From contig NC_063167.1 in NCBI RefSeq assembly GCF_023159225.1, positions 18,045,360 to 18,109,359 on the forward strand: a stretch of 64,000 bases of DNA, in the 5' to 3' direction. Within the stretch, counting starts at the first letter, position 1, and each line of letters opens with the position of its first letter. Of the stretch, positions 20,901 through 33,108 are shown in pieces. The translations under genes were made by a program, and so were the position numbers. Source of the stretch: Perognathus longimembris pacificus (taxonomy: Eukaryota; Chordata; Mammalia; Rodentia; Heteromyidae). The notes beneath the pieces were generated by a model. It was not told the DNA's origin and ran no database searches. It saw only the letters and a program-made list of their open reading frames with translations.

Positions 20901-23370
20901 AGGACACCAGTCCTGGGGGCCACAGGCTGGACAGCATCCAGGCCTTCCCGACGGCTTGCTCTCCTCCCTCCCCATCCTCTAGTCCTCCACGGTGTTGGGC
21001 TCCTCAGACCTTGGCCACACGTCTAGCTTCGCTTTAAGTGAATGGAGCCCCCTGGCCCCTCCATGGCTCCCCAGTCCTGCCAGGCCGAGCCTCTGCCCTG
21101 TGCCCATGCACCCCAGCCCGCCTGTGGTGTGCAGGCGTTAGACAGCTAGCAGCTTCAGCGTGGGGCCCCTAAGCCCCAGGAGGCCTAGGTCCTCTCAGAT
21201 CTGTCCCGGCCTCTGTGACCTCCACGCTTCACTCCTGATCTGGGAGTGGCTGGGAGAGGTGCCTCTGGGAACTGGGGGAGGGAGGGCCCTCTGCCCCACC
21301 TGACCCCATGACGGGAGGCCACTTTCCAAGAGTCACCTGGGGAGGGAGCAGCCTGTTCCAGGGGCCATGGAAATTCAGCAGGACTGAGGATTCCTCTTTT
21401 CTCACCCCATTCTAGGAACAGCCTGAGAGGTTATCCTCCCTGAGCCCGTGTTGGGGTGACACAGGAGAAGGCTCGTGACATGGCCAGTGGAAGGCGGCAC
21501 TGCACACCAATCCAGTGAGAGACCTGCGCTCAGATGGGAACTCAGAGCCATCCTGGGAGTGGGCACAGGCTGGGCCCTGCGTTGATGGTGCCCTTCAGTC
21601 ATTCCTGAGCAAGTGGCAGCCCTTCCCTGGGCTCCTGCTCTGTAATGTGGTCTTCACAGGCAGATGAGTGTGGGGTTCAATCACGTGTGATGGGCACAAA
21701 AATCCAGAAGCTCAACCCCAGTACTCCCTTATACAAGGGCAGAAACCAGTGCCCAGAGAGGCAGTGACTTGCGGGGGTGACCCAGCGGGACAGCACTGGG
21801 CTTTGGGACAGGGCTGGGCTTCAAGCCTTACAACTCCACCAAGTCCACTGGACCCAGGGCCTTAGAGAGCAGAGGTCCTGGGCTATGAACCCCAGATCCA
21901 TCTCTCACTCCATGGAAGCTTCTGAGGGAGGTCTCCAGGCTCCTGGCAAAGCCCCACTTCCCTTGCTCTCTGAAGCCTGAGAAGAGGAGGAAGGAGAGCC
22001 TAGCAAAGCTGGGCTGAGGCAGAGGACGAGGTGCTCATGGGGGGCTGGGTAAGTCTGGCCTTCCTCAAGTGCTCTTGGGCAAACAGATCGCCATCTCGCT
22101 GAGCTGCCCGGGGAAACTGAGCCTCCAAGGGGTCCGGGCTGCTTGTGGTCAGCAGCAGAGCCAGAGTCAGAAGCAGTTTGAACCCAATGGGATTGACAAG
22201 TCATGCCCTTCCTCTCCCCGTCTGTGGATATGGGACCTGGTAGCATCATCTCGAGGCTCTCCGAGACCCCATTCCCCTTCCTTACCTGGCCCAGTGGTGG
22301 TGTGGATGCGCGCGGCAGCTGCCTCACCTAGACAACGTGACGCTGGGGCCGGGAATTGCTTCTCCTCGGCCACCTCTTCTGAACTGACTGCTGGGGACCC
22401 GAGTACACTCATGCACACAGCTAAGGAAGCTGCCCCCTTGGGGAGCCCCCGGGGGAGCTGTGCTCAGATAAGCTCAGGCAGCCCCCTCTCTCCGTGGATT
22501 GCCTGCCCACCACTTGCCACCTGCCGCAGAGAGCCATGGGAGTCCCCGAGCTCCTCACTAGTGCTCCGTGAGCCTGGGCCACCGTTAGCTGTGAGAGTCT
22601 TCCTCCTCCCTGCACCCTTTCTCAAGTTCTTGACGACTTTCAGGGGGTCAGCTTGGACTGGGAATGTTTCTCTCATCCAACTAGGAATGGAAGGAGACAG
22701 CGTCAGGAACTCCAGTGAAATAAGGGCGGCGGGAACTCTACATTCTCTTCAAAGCCTGGGATGACCAGTCCCAGGGAGGAGAGCAGGTTGGACCTCATGA
22801 GTTGGTCTGCCAAGGTTGTGGAGTAGGGCTGCTGTTCTAGAAGTGTGCCCATCGGCATGTGCCTGCCATCCATGCGCTCAGCCACCGGACCTGTGTCCCC
22901 CAAGGGGATGAAACTGGAGGCTCTGCCCCTCCCTTGGTGGCCAAGGTGTGCCCACCACCACAGGTCCCCATGGGAGCCCCGCCAGCTACATTCATAGCAC
23001 AATAGTAACAGCATGTTTCTGATAATATCTTCATGTGTCCCCATCACCGTAACTTAGGAAAACAGCACCATTGTGCAGAGGGCAAGCCTTAGGGAGGAGC
23101 CCACGACCCACATGACAAGGTAGGGCCAAGCATAAACCCATAATCACCAGATAGTACTGACTTGTTACAGCAGCACAGCCCACCAGAAGCTGACTAACGT
23201 GCTTGTTAAATTGTAGCTCAACATTTGTTTTCTTTCAGGCACAGGGCAGTGGGCCTGGGTGCCGGGCTGGCTGTCCAGGGTGGACAGGGAGGCCACCAGC
23301 TCCTGTTGCTCTGCTACCCCTCAAGTGTGGCACATGCCTTGGCTTTGTGTTTAAAGATACTTGCTGACGC
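20901..23370. other. Intergenic, no gene recognised
   Basis: GC-moderate sequence free of clear SINEs. Several ORFs of 60-230 codons occur on both strands, but none shows recognisable domains or splice context. Confidence 0.5.
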
Positions 23371-23815
23371 CGGTGCTGGTGGCTCTTGCTTGTAATCCTA
23401 GCTATTCAGGAGCTGAGATCTAGGGATCAACAGTTTAAAGCCAGCCTGGACAAGAAAGTCTGAGACTCTTATCTCCAATTAACCACTTGCTGTGGCTCAA
23501 AGTGGTAGAGTGCTCACCTTGAGCAAGAAAAGCCCAGGGAAAGGGGCTGGGGATATAGCCTAGTGGCAAGAGTGCCTGCCTCGGATACACGAGGCCCTAG
23601 GTTCGATTCCCCAGCACCACATATACAGAAAATGGCCAGAAGCGGCGCTGTGGCTCAAGTGGCAGAGTGCTAGCCTTGAGCGGGAAGAAGCCAGGGACAG
23701 TGCTCAGGCCCTGAGTCCAAGGCCCAGGACTGGCCAAAAAAAAAAAAAAAAAAAAGAAAAGAAAAGCCCAGGGATGGCACCCAGGCCCTGAGTTCAAGCC
23801 CCATGACCGAAACAA
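23371..23815 (+). repeat. 7SL-like/Geo SINE split by an IDL-Geo
   Basis: Outer element: head cttgtaatcctagctattc at 23388 onwards, and Geo tail resuming at agcccagggatggcaccc after the insertion. Confidence 0.8.
23525..23773 (+). repeat. Nested IDL-Geo SINE with target duplication
   Basis: Body about 23543-23756 with near-consensus head, Geo tail and long poly-A. The flanks both read aagaaaagcccaggga, so the insertion occurred within the tail of the older SINE. Confidence 0.88.
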
Positions 23816-24180
23816 AGAAACAAACAAAAACAACCAACAAAAAAGATATTTGCTAACCCCCCCAAGTATTACAGATAGCCTGTGAGAATTGTTTGGGGAT
23901 CTGACAGTCATGCCCTTTAATCTCCCTCAGTGAGCACATTCAGAATGATCATTTCCCAAGACCATTTGTCAGAGCCTGGTCACACCTGGCTGAGCAGGGC
24001 TGGGAAAGGATGCCTGAGACCCAGCCACATGTCAGACACATGGAGATGTGGCTCCTCCATGTGGTGACAAATCACACTGCTAGTGAGAGCTGTATCACTG
24101 GGAGGGAAAGCAGAGCCCCAGTCTCCCAAGGATGGAAGCTGGTAGCAATCATGGCAGGTGCCTGTTTTAGGGCACGGCTT

Positions 24181-24947
24181 CTGCCTGGATAACCAGGCAT
24201 GGAGCCACTAGGCAGGGTAAGATGATGGAAGCATGGACGTTCCCTTGTGGCAAGGCTAAGCACGTTGTGATGACAGGTGCGGCTGCCCCCTGGTGGTGAG
24301 ACCAGGGTGGGACACGGTCATGTAGGCGCCGGGCATCCCCTGGCTAGAGTCTAGATGGGATGTGGTAACAGAGGTGCAGGAGGGCAAGGAGCCGCTGGGC
24401 AGGAAAAGATGATAGGCGCATGGGCGCTCCCTGGTGGCAAGGCTAGGCAAGCTGTGATGGCAGGTGCAGGCGCCCCCTGGTGGTGAGCCTAGATGAGACA
24501 ATGTAGGTGCAGTCCACCCCTGGCTAGAGTGTAGATGGGATGTGGTAAAAGAGGTGCGGGCGCCCTCTGGTGGCGAGCCTAGGTGGGACATGGTAATGTA
24601 GGTGCGGTCATCCTCTGGTGCTAATCTAGATGGGATGCAGTAATGGAGGTGCAGGCACCTCCTGGTTGGCAAGACTAGGCAAGATGCCATGACAGAGACA
24701 CAGGCCACCCCTGGCATCGAGGCTAGGCAGGATGCAGTGATGGAGGCATGGTGCCTCCTGGCACACGGTGATGGAGGTACGGGCCTCCGGCATTGAGGCT
24801 AGGCAAGACATGAAGATGGGTGAGGCAAGGCTGGGTGGGACACAGGAATGGGAACTCAGGTTCCTCCTGTTGTTGAAGCTAGGCAGGATGCAGGGACGGG
24901 GGTTGGGTGCCCCCTGGTGGCGAGGCCAGGAGAGACGTGATGGAGGT
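24181..24947 (+). repeat. Degenerate ~47-bp minisatellite with CTCF-like cores
   Basis: About 14-16 diverged units sharing ggtgcaggcgcc, ccctggtggcgag and ctaggcaggatg. Distances between successive TGG cores are mostly 43-50 bases. At least five units (near 24285, 24427, 24471, 24561 and 24909) carry GCGCCCCCTGGTGG or a close variant, which resembles the reverse complement of the CTCF core. Confidence 0.85.
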
Positions 24948-25699
24948 TACCATTCCTGCACCAAGCCTGCACTGGAGCATCCCGATTCCAGCCTGGCGAG
25001 CCCAGCTTTCTGGAAGAGGCTGCATGGCCAGATGTGCGGATGCGATGTGAGGGCCAGGGCTGGGGGCACAGAGTTACACATGCCCTCCCCCGCCTTGGCA
25101 AGCGGTGGCTGAGCAGTGAACTCCCCTGCTCCCCCCCTCAGAGCAGGGCACCCAGCTGTTCCCTGGGAGCCTCTGCAGGCACAGCAGGTGACACAGCACG
25201 GACAGACAGAGGAGACAGAGCTTTTGCTTTGGTGCCTGGGTGGAGATGGGACTGCGGGGGGGGGGGGTGGGGAAGAGACTGGTGTCCCCAGAATTCTACC
25301 CAGGCCAGTCGGGTCAGCAGAGAGCCCTGACATCTGCAGCCCCTGCCCCTCCAGCTCAAGAACCTGCCACCCGCTCCCTTGCTGGAGACACGTGCTGGAC
25401 TCCCTAGCTTCTCTCCTGAGCCCCTCTGCAGGAGCTGAGCCACGTCACCCCCCATGCAGACTGCGCTCCGGGGCCCAGGAGCTGCAGGGACTCAGGAGAG
25501 GAGCTGAGAGGGGTGTCCGGGTCACAGATGGAGTTGGGCCACGTGGGCTGGTCCAGAGAGATATAATCGTCAGATTCTGCCAGGCTGCCATCGGTACCAG
25601 TTTATTTACCTATTTATCTAGGGCAGGGCATGGTGGCGGTGTCCACGTTTGGACAATTCAGTATACATCGTTCTCATCATTGATCTCACCCCATCCCCA

Positions 25700-27000
25700 C
25701 TTTTTTTTTCTGGCAGTATTGGGGATTGAATTCTGGGCCTCATTCTCTGGCTGAGCTCGCTTGCTTCCCTGGTGTTCTATGACTGGAGCCATACTCTAGC
25801 CCTGGTTTTTTGTTGTTTGTTCTTTGCTGGAGTGTCTTCGGACTTCCCTGCCTAGGCTTCAAGTGTCTCTCCTCTGGATCTCAGCCTCCTGAGTCACTGG
25901 GACTGAAGGATGAGCTGTAGGTCCACTTCCGGGGTTTCTGTTCTGTTCCATCAGGAGGTCTTTAGGTTGAAGAGTATCAGCCTTGAGTTTGCTCTCCTTA
26001 ACATTGTGTGGGCTGTTCTTATTTATTTATTTATTTATTTATTTATTTTGCCAGTCCTGGGCTTGAACTCAGGGCCTGAGCACTGTCTTTGGCTTCTTTT
26101 TGCTCAAGGCTAGCACTCTACCTCTTGAGCCACAGCACCACTTCTGGCCTTTTCTATATATGTGGTGCTGAGGAATCGAAACCCAGGGCTTCATGTATAT
26201 GAGGTGAGGACTCTTGCCACTAGGCCATATTGTCAGCCCCCCAAATAGTTGTTTATTTTGCTTTTTTTCTTTTGCCAGTTCTGCGGGCTGAACTCAGGGC
26301 CTGGACATTGTTCCTGAGACTTTTGCTCAAGGCTAGCACTCTATCACTTGAGCCACAGAGCCACTCTGGCTCTTTCTGTGTATTTGGTACTGAGGAATTG
26401 AACCCAGGGCTTCGTGCATGCTAGGCAAGCACTCTACCATTAAGCCACACACCCAGTCCCTGATTTTTGATCTCTCATGTTGTGCTTGCTTTTATGGCAT
26501 TCTACCTTGTCGCACCTCTAGCCCTTGTTTCTTTTTTATTTTTTGGGTGTGTGTATATGATCCTGAGTGCTGTCCCTGAGCTCTTTTGCTCAAGGCTAGC
26601 ACTGTACTATCTGAGTCACAGTGCCACTTATGGTTTTCTGGTGGCTAATTGGAGTTTAGTGTCATGGACTTTCTTACCTGGGCTTGTATCAAACCATGAT
26701 CCTCAGATCTCAGCCTCCTATGTAGCTAGGATTACAGGCGTGAGCCACTGGCACCTGGCTTTGCAGAAGAATCTCTGGGATTTGTCTGCCCAGGCTCTTG
26801 TCAGCTCTCGGCCTCCTAGGCTAGTATGTGGGAACTACTGTTATCTCACAGGTCTTGCTTGTTTGTGCAGGCACACCTGGTCTCATAGTTAAGCTTCCTG
26901 CTGTAGCTGGGATGGCAGGTGTGCCAGCCAGTTTCTGTGGAGTCTTGGTTGGGCTGGCCTGGAACCTCAATCCTCACCATCTCATTCTCCATTTAGCGAG
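25700..27000 (-). repeat. Cluster of antisense SINEs
   Basis: A 7SL-like/Geo remnant at about 25700-25915, IDL-Geo copies at about 26043-26241 and 26262-26460, and a 7SL-like/Geo copy at about 26520-26765. A (TTTA)n run at 26018-26046 is the expanded A-tail of the first IDL-Geo copy. Confidence 0.75.
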
Positions 27001-28530
27001 GTGACATCCGTGTACCACGGCACCCAACTATTGGCTGAAATGAGGCCTCATGAACAAGAGGCCATCCTCAAATGAATCTTCCTGATCTCTGCCTCCTGAG
27101 TAGTGAGGAGAGGAGGGGAGCCCCTGGCGCCCAGCTCTTCTGGGGTGTTGAACTCAGGGCCTCGCGTTTGTTAGGCATGTGCTGCATCACTTGAGCCACC
27201 CCCTGACCTTGCTTTTGCCAGCGCCCAGCTTGGTCTCTGTGTTTAAAGTGAGCTTCTTGTAGCATTAGTGTTTAGATAGGATAAAGCCTTTTGCTCTTTG
27301 ACCATGGCTGACTTTGACTGTGATCTTCCTAACTCTGACTCCTGTGTAGCTGGGATTATAAGCACAAGCCACCATTCCTGGCTCTCCCTAGTTTTTTTTT
27401 TTATTTTTTTATCTAGGCTGGCCTCAGACTTAATTGAGATTCTCCTGATATTCTAATTTATTGACCTTTATTTTTTCAAAGAACTAGAATGTTTTCCATT
27501 GAGTTTCCTACTTTCAATTGCATTTATTTCTGCTCTAGTTTTAAAATTGTTTTCTGCTACTTACTTTAGATTTGTCTTTTTCTGGTTTCTTAATGCAGAA
27601 ATCTATACATTTTATCCTATTAAGGTTATTTGGGAGTGTTTTACAGCCCAGAATGTGGTCCGTCTTGATGGATGAGCTTATTTTCCTGGTATTGTATGAA
27701 CTACTCCATAAAGCCAAACAGACCCAGTTAACTGATGGCACTGTTCATTGAAGTATTTCTTTGCTTTCTGCCAGCTAGATCTGTCCGTTATCAAGGGGAA
27801 TGGGTGAAGTCACCAGTGGGAATGGATGTCATATACTTTGCAATTCGATCAGCTTGTTGTTGTTACTGGGGCTTGAACTCAGTGCCTTACCCTTTCCCCT
27901 GGCTTGCTTGTTTGCAGTTGGAGCTCTACCACCTGAGCCCCGGCCACCAGCCCAGCTTCTTACTAATTAAGAGATGGAATCTCAAAGAATTTTTTCTGCT
28001 CAGGGTGGCTTTGAACCTCCATCCTCTAGATCTCAGCTTCCTGAGCAGCTGGGCTTACAGGTGTCAGCAGTAGTGATTGGCTTAGTTCTACCAGTGTTGC
28101 CTATGTACTTGTTGCTTTGCTCTAGGTGCATTGTTCTGTTTTTGGGGTGCTGGAGCTGAGTCCAAGGCTTCATGCATGGTAGGTAACTGTCAGTCTCAGA
28201 GGATTGTACCTGGAACCACATTAAGGACTCTGACTTTGGGGATTGGATTTGTTTCCATTATGTAATGCCTTTCTATAGCCCCGATAATTTTTCTTGCTTT
28301 GAGTTTGAATTCATGTAAAATTAGTTTTACTCCAGCCTCTTTTGATCAGTATCACATGGTGCATTTTTCTCTCCTCTTACAGTCCATTATTTATTTATAT
28401 TCATTCATTCATTTGTAATGGTGCTGGGGATCAAACCTCAGACCTCTCCTTGGCTAAGCATATACTACCAGTGAGCTACATCCCATCCCACTGCCCCCTC
28501 CCCCACCTCTGCAGGCTCTATCTATACTTT
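27001..28530 (-). repeat. Older antisense SINE debris
   Basis: Diverged fragments with tagctgggattataagcacaagccacc, gggcttgaactcagtgcc and gctgggcttacaggtgtcagc. Boundaries are unclear. No gene seen. Confidence 0.5.
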
Positions 28531-28539
28531 ATTATTATT

Positions 28540-28731
28540 TGCCAGTGCTGAGGCTTGAACTCAGGGCCTGAGCACTGTCCCTGGCTTCTTTTTGCTCAAG
28601 GCTAGCACTCTACCACTTGAGCCACAGCACTACTTCTGGCCTTTTCTGAATATTTGGTGCTGAGGAATTGAACGCAGAGCTTCGTGCATGCTAGGCAAGC
28701 ACTCTACCACTAGGCCACATTCTCAGCCCTT
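28540..28731 (-). repeat. IDL-Geo SINE, antisense
   Basis: Geo part (tgctcaaggctagcactctacc) then the ID-like head ending cacattctcagccct. Confidence 0.85.
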
Positions 28732-29035
28732 GGCTGCTTACTTTTGGGTAAGTTTCCAATGTGTCTATTCTTATGGAAGTAGGGGGTGTCTAATCTCAGG
28801 GTCTCTCTTTTGTAGGACACCACTCTGCCACACTGTGTACACCCTCCTGGCCACTCATGAACTGTTTTCTAGTAGAAACAAAATCAGCTTCCAACTTCCT
28901 CCTCCATTCTGGCTTCTTAGGCTATGGGATGATCTGGATTTGGCCTAATGGGTATTATCGGGCAGGCCTTTGAATCTTGATCAAATGACAACAGAGCCAT
29001 CACAAACCTTCACATTGTCTTGAAGCAATTTAGAA

Positions 29036-29228
29036 CTTTTTTTTTGGCCAGTCCTGGGGCTTGGACTCAGGGCCTGAGCACTGTCCCTGGCTTCTTTTTG
29101 CTCAAGGCTAGCACTCTGCCACAGCGCCACTTCTGGCCGTTTTCTGTATATGTGGTGCTGGGGAATTGAACCCAGGAACTCATGTATACGAGGCAAGCAC
29201 TCTTGCCACTAGGCCATATTCCCAGACC
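29036..29228 (-). repeat. IDL-Geo SINE, antisense
   Basis: Begins ttttttttggccagtcctgg, ends ggccatattcccagaccc; slightly shortened in the Geo part. Confidence 0.85.
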
Positions 29229-29239
29229 CAATTTAGAAC

Positions 29240-29440
29240 TTTTTTGTTGGGGCTAGAACTCAGGCTTAGCTTTCCTTCACTGAAGGTGGTGCTCTACCAT
29301 GTGAATCACATTCCCACTTCTAGTTTTATGCTGTTTAACTGAGCTAAGTCACATGGACTTTTCTACTGGGATGGCTTTGAACTTTAATCCTCAAATCTCA
29401 GTTGCTGATTAGCTAGGATTACAGGTAGGAGCTGGTAGCA
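29240..29440 (-). repeat. 7SL-like/Geo SINE, diverged, antisense
   Basis: Contains tgctgtttaactgagctaag and gattagctaggattacaggt, diverged from other copies. Confidence 0.6.
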
Positions 29441-29503
29441 CTTGAATTTTTAAATGTATTTTATGGTGGTACCAAGCTTTGAACTTGGCAAAAACAAAAT
29501 CCT

Positions 29504-29716
29504 GGGGCTAGGAATATGGCCTAGTGGCAAGAATGCTTGCCTCTTATACATGAAGCCCTGGGTTCAATTCCCCAGTACCACATATATAGAAAATGGCCAG
29601 AAGTGGCGCTGTGGCTCAAGAGGCAGAGTGCTAGCCTTGAGCAAAAAGAAGCCAGGGGCAGTGCTCAGGCCCTGAGTCCAAGGCCCAGGACTGGCAAAAA
29701 AAAAAAAAAAAAAAAG
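29504..29716 (+). repeat. IDL-Geo SINE
   Basis: Complete dimer with poly-A tail of about 20; likely target duplication built on aaaacaaaa. Confidence 0.85.
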
Positions 29717-30097
29717 AAACCCCAAAACAAAAACCTTTGGTTTGGCTGTCTAGCATATTGTGGACATTCTGCTTCCAAAGTAAACTTTCTTCCTCTATCC
29801 ATCTCACAGCTGCGGCACCACCTTGGGGTCACCTGAGAGCCCCTTTCCCTGGGCCACCCACCAGGTGTGGCTGCTCTTGCCTCTTCTTAGACTAGACTGT
29901 AGGGCATCTCTACTGCATACGCAAGCCCTGCTTTTCCTGCATCTAGGTCATCTAGGTCCTCACACCACTGTCAGTTCAGAAACACAGCTCTAGTTCCAAG
30001 GATGGAGAGTGACTTGTGCTCCTGGCACCATGGAGCCCTTCTGACCCCATCCAACATGCTAACCTTCTTCTCTAATGCCCACTTACACCACAGGCTC

Positions 30098-30631
30098 TGT
30101 TGGGATCCAGCCTTTAGACTTGACGGGGGGAGGGGGGGGCTTGACGCCCTTCCCCCAAGCCCTAGGGGAATGCGGAAGCAGGCTACGGTTCTCTGGGTCC
30201 GGAACCAGAAGAACTGGCTTTGCACCCAGCCCCCAACTCTCTAGCCAGCCCAGGCGCCTCCCAGTCTCGCCCTGGCTCGGCGCTTTCGAGTGACGTTAGC
30301 TCAAGGGGATCATGTGACAGCTTTCAGCCTATCGGCGTCCTGGCCGATCGCCCTCTCTCGCTATCATCTCCCTTTACCCCCGCCTTAATAAATCAGTTGG
30401 CTCTGGAAGCCTCCTCCGAGACTCGCGTTCGCCTGACTTTATTTACCAGTAAGGAGGTGGGCACGCTTTCTCGTTAGGCCGCGTGCGCACGCGTAAGGTC
30501 GGCCCTGACCCCTCTGTCCCATCCTGGCTATCTGCCGGCCGGGTGTCCAAGAGAGAGGACGAGAAAAGGGGGTGGCAAGAAACTTAGCTGAGCCTTGATC
30601 CCCACGCCGGGAGAGGCGACCGAGCCCGACA
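30098..30631 (+). repeat. 5' LTR of the provirus
   Basis: 534 bp, TG...CA ends. Contains cttaataaatcag (AATAAA at 30387). Differs from the 3' LTR by about 14 substitutions plus a few small indels by eye, mostly C/T or G/A. Confidence 0.92.
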
Positions 30632-30634
30632 TTT

Positions 30635-30652
30635 TGGCGCTCACGTGGTTTC
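30635..30652 (+). promoter_or_regulatory. Putative primer-binding site of the provirus
   Basis: TGGCGC begins three bases after the LTR, the normal spacing. Its continuation (tcacgtggttt) is not the lysine-tRNA type, and I could not assign the primer tRNA. Confidence 0.5.
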
Positions 30653-30751
30653 ACGAACCCACACGAGCAAGTCCGGCTCCTGACCGACCCTCACGAAATT
30701 AGGTTGGAAACCCTGGGACGCGCGGTCCTCCCACTCCAGGCCAGAAAGAGG

Positions 30752-31165
30752 ATGGGACAAGTTCAAAGTAGGCGAAGCAATTCGCCTCTTAAAATCCTAA
30801 AGTTCACCCTCCAAAACGCGGGGATGAATATCTCAGAACCATGTGCCATGCTTACTTGGCAGGAGCTAAATCTCAGGGTCCCGTGGCTAACTGGAGCCAA
30901 CCCACTCTCGTGGGAAACTTGGGACCGACTAGAGCGGGAATTACAAGAGGCAGAATGGGGAGGAGAACTCCCACTGCGAGCCATTAAGACTCTCAAGGCT
31001 TGCTTCTCCTGGGACACAGGGGGGAATCCCTGGATTCAGGAGAGGGCAGCCGGAGGGAATTTTGATTTGGAGGGGGCCCCCGACGCCCTGCTCCGAGAGG
31101 CCCAGGGACGAACGCACGTTTGGTCCCCGGGACCCCAAGCCAGACGCAGCTCCTGCGGCAGCTAG
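30752..31165 (+). pseudogene. Provirus gag remnant (matrix region)
   Basis: An ATG followed by MGQ, the N-myristoylation context of a retroviral Gag, opens a 137-codon frame. About the first 100 residues look like a matrix domain with two WxxL-type helices. The rest is out of any Gag context: no capsid major-homology region and no CCHC zinc knuckle follows, so capsid and nucleocapsid are deleted. Its frame does not connect properly with the protease frame. Confidence 0.7.
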
Positions 31166-31931
31166 GAGATGCGTGCCGCAGCGGCTGGCTCGCTACCCCT
31201 CCCCCATGGGAAGCTCGGCTTGGCTCTATACCTATGCAGATTTTGGCAGCCTCGAGCGGCGGCTTCACAGCTGCCGCCACGGCGGCAGCACCCCGCCATC
31301 AAGCACAAACGGCCTGGCCGATTTTAAATTCAGAGCCTTTACCCCTTCATGGGAGTTGCAGGAAACTACAGATTTCCATGAGTTCAGGAGGATGGTTCTT
31401 GAGAGAGGCAGGCCGAACGCGCCCTGGGCAGAACATCTGCTTTATGGCCTGACTTTCAGATTCCCTACCGACCAAGGCAATAAACAGCCTGAGGCCCTTT
31501 GCTGGGCAATCCCCATTGTCCCCGAGATAAGGCCAGAGACAGTAATCATGATATTTGGAAAGGAGTTCCGATTCTTAATTGATACGGGAGCAGATCAGAC
31601 CATATTAAAGAAGGAGTTAGTGCCTCCATGGTGGGACCTAATCCCTGGCCCCCAGATCTCAGGGGTGGGAGGCACAGCTGAGAGTGAAACAACCAGAGAC
31701 TGGCTCCCCTGGGATGATATGAATGGTGGCAAGGGAGTAGTGCGTCCCTTAATAATGACCAACTCACCAGATAACTTGTTGGGACGAGATATCTTGGGAA
31801 AGATTAAGGCCGCGGTCATCACAGGCCAGAACCTGCCAATCAGCCCTAGCGACTGCCAAAAGGCGCCTCCCTCTGAGGCCTCAGGGCAAGAGGCCCCTAA
31901 CTCTTCTACAGGGCCTCACCCCCAATCCTAA
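31062..31931 (+). pseudogene. Provirus protease remnant
   Basis: An aspartic protease with the active-site motif DTGAD at 31581-31595 and a conserved LLGRDILG near 31776-31799. The upstream part of the open frame is probably Gag-Pro linker sequence and deletion-junction sequence. It ends at TAA 31929-31931 and overlaps the start of the pol frame by about 28 bases. Confidence 0.82.
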
Positions 31932-33016
31932 GGGCCACTGTTCCTACTGTCCCTGCCATTCAATGGCACCCGGGCGCCCCGATTTGGGTGGAACAGTGGC
32001 CTATTCCCTCAAACAAATTAGAAAAGTTAAAGGGAATAGTTTTAGAACAACTGTCCCTTGGGCATATTAGACCCTCGCTGAGCCCTTGGAATAGCCCTGT
32101 ATTTGTTGCACAAAAGGCCTCAGGTAAATGGAGGATGGTACAGGACCTAAGAAAAATCAATGAGCGGATAGTCCCCGCAGGCACCCCCTTAAGGGGGCTG
32201 CCATGGATCCCCTCTATTCCTCGGGATCTTAATCTTATTATACTTGACATCAAGGACTGTTTCTTTTCCATTCCCCTTGACCCCCAGGATTGCGAGAAGT
32301 TTGCTTTCTCTGTGCCCTCGGTTAACTACCAGGGGCCTGATCAGAGGTATGAGTGGGTAGTATTACCTCAGGGCATGGTTAATAGTCCTGCCTTCTGCCA
32401 ACATTATGTGTCACAAGTTCTCCAACCCCTTCAGAACCAGTCAGATATTGTTTTGTTCGTTTACATGGACGATATTATTATTGGATCAGCAGATGTTCAA
32501 GTGCTAGACTTGGCCTATAGCAAGGTACAAACACTCCTACAAAGAGGAGGGCTGCGTATAGCCAGTGACAAGGTTCAGAAAGTATACCCCTTTAAGATCT
32601 TGGGGGCAGAGCTTAAACTAGACTCTGTGTGCCCCCTTAAGCCCCAGCTATCCTTCCAGCCATCTTATACTCTGGTGGAGATGCAAAGACTGTTAGGGGA
32701 AATTAATTGGCTAAGACCCTGGCTTCACCTGCCTACAGAGGAGCTGCTTCCGCTCCATGACTCTTTGAAGGGCAAAGCGCCCACTCATGTTATTACAATA
32801 ACTCCATCACTTCAAACAGCCTTCCAGAAAATCCAATTGGCCCTAAACAAGGCACAGCTGGCACGCTACAATCCTGAGTGCCCACTTTGCCTTTGGATCC
32901 TCCCTGGGTCTGAACTCCTCAGCTGCAATTACCCAATCAGGCGAGCCCCTTCAATGGGTGCATGCATCAGTGGGAGGAGCTCCCAGAGTTTATTCCCAGC
33001 TAGACCAGCTAGCTGA
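31901..33016 (+). pseudogene. Provirus reverse transcriptase remnant
   Basis: Open for over 360 codons in the -1 frame relative to protease. It shows the class II RT order: SPWNSPVF, KWRMVQDLR, LDIKDCFFSIPL, LPQGMVNSPAFCQ and the catalytic YMDD (32462-32473), then the thumb region with LLGEINWLRPWL. A frame change just before 33016 ends the open frame before the connection and RNase H domains, which are largely missing. Confidence 0.9.
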
Positions 33017-33108
33017 CTTGGTAATTTGCTACCCAACCTGGTATGTTCATACATTAAATTAGATGAAAACCCAATCACTCCTCTGATGATCCAAGTCAGG
33101 TCTCTGTT

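Noticed and set aside
24181..24947. CRISPR-like regular spacing
   Set aside because: The units are contiguous and diverged, with no repeat-spacer structure, in a mammalian genome; this is a minisatellite.
25034..25754. 212- and 98-codon ORFs downstream of the minisatellite
   Set aside because: They are composition-driven and run into SINE sequence; no recognisable domain.
31062..31160. Protease-frame ATG at 31062 as a true start
   Set aside because: Retroviral protease is made by frameshifting from gag, and this ATG lies at a deletion junction.
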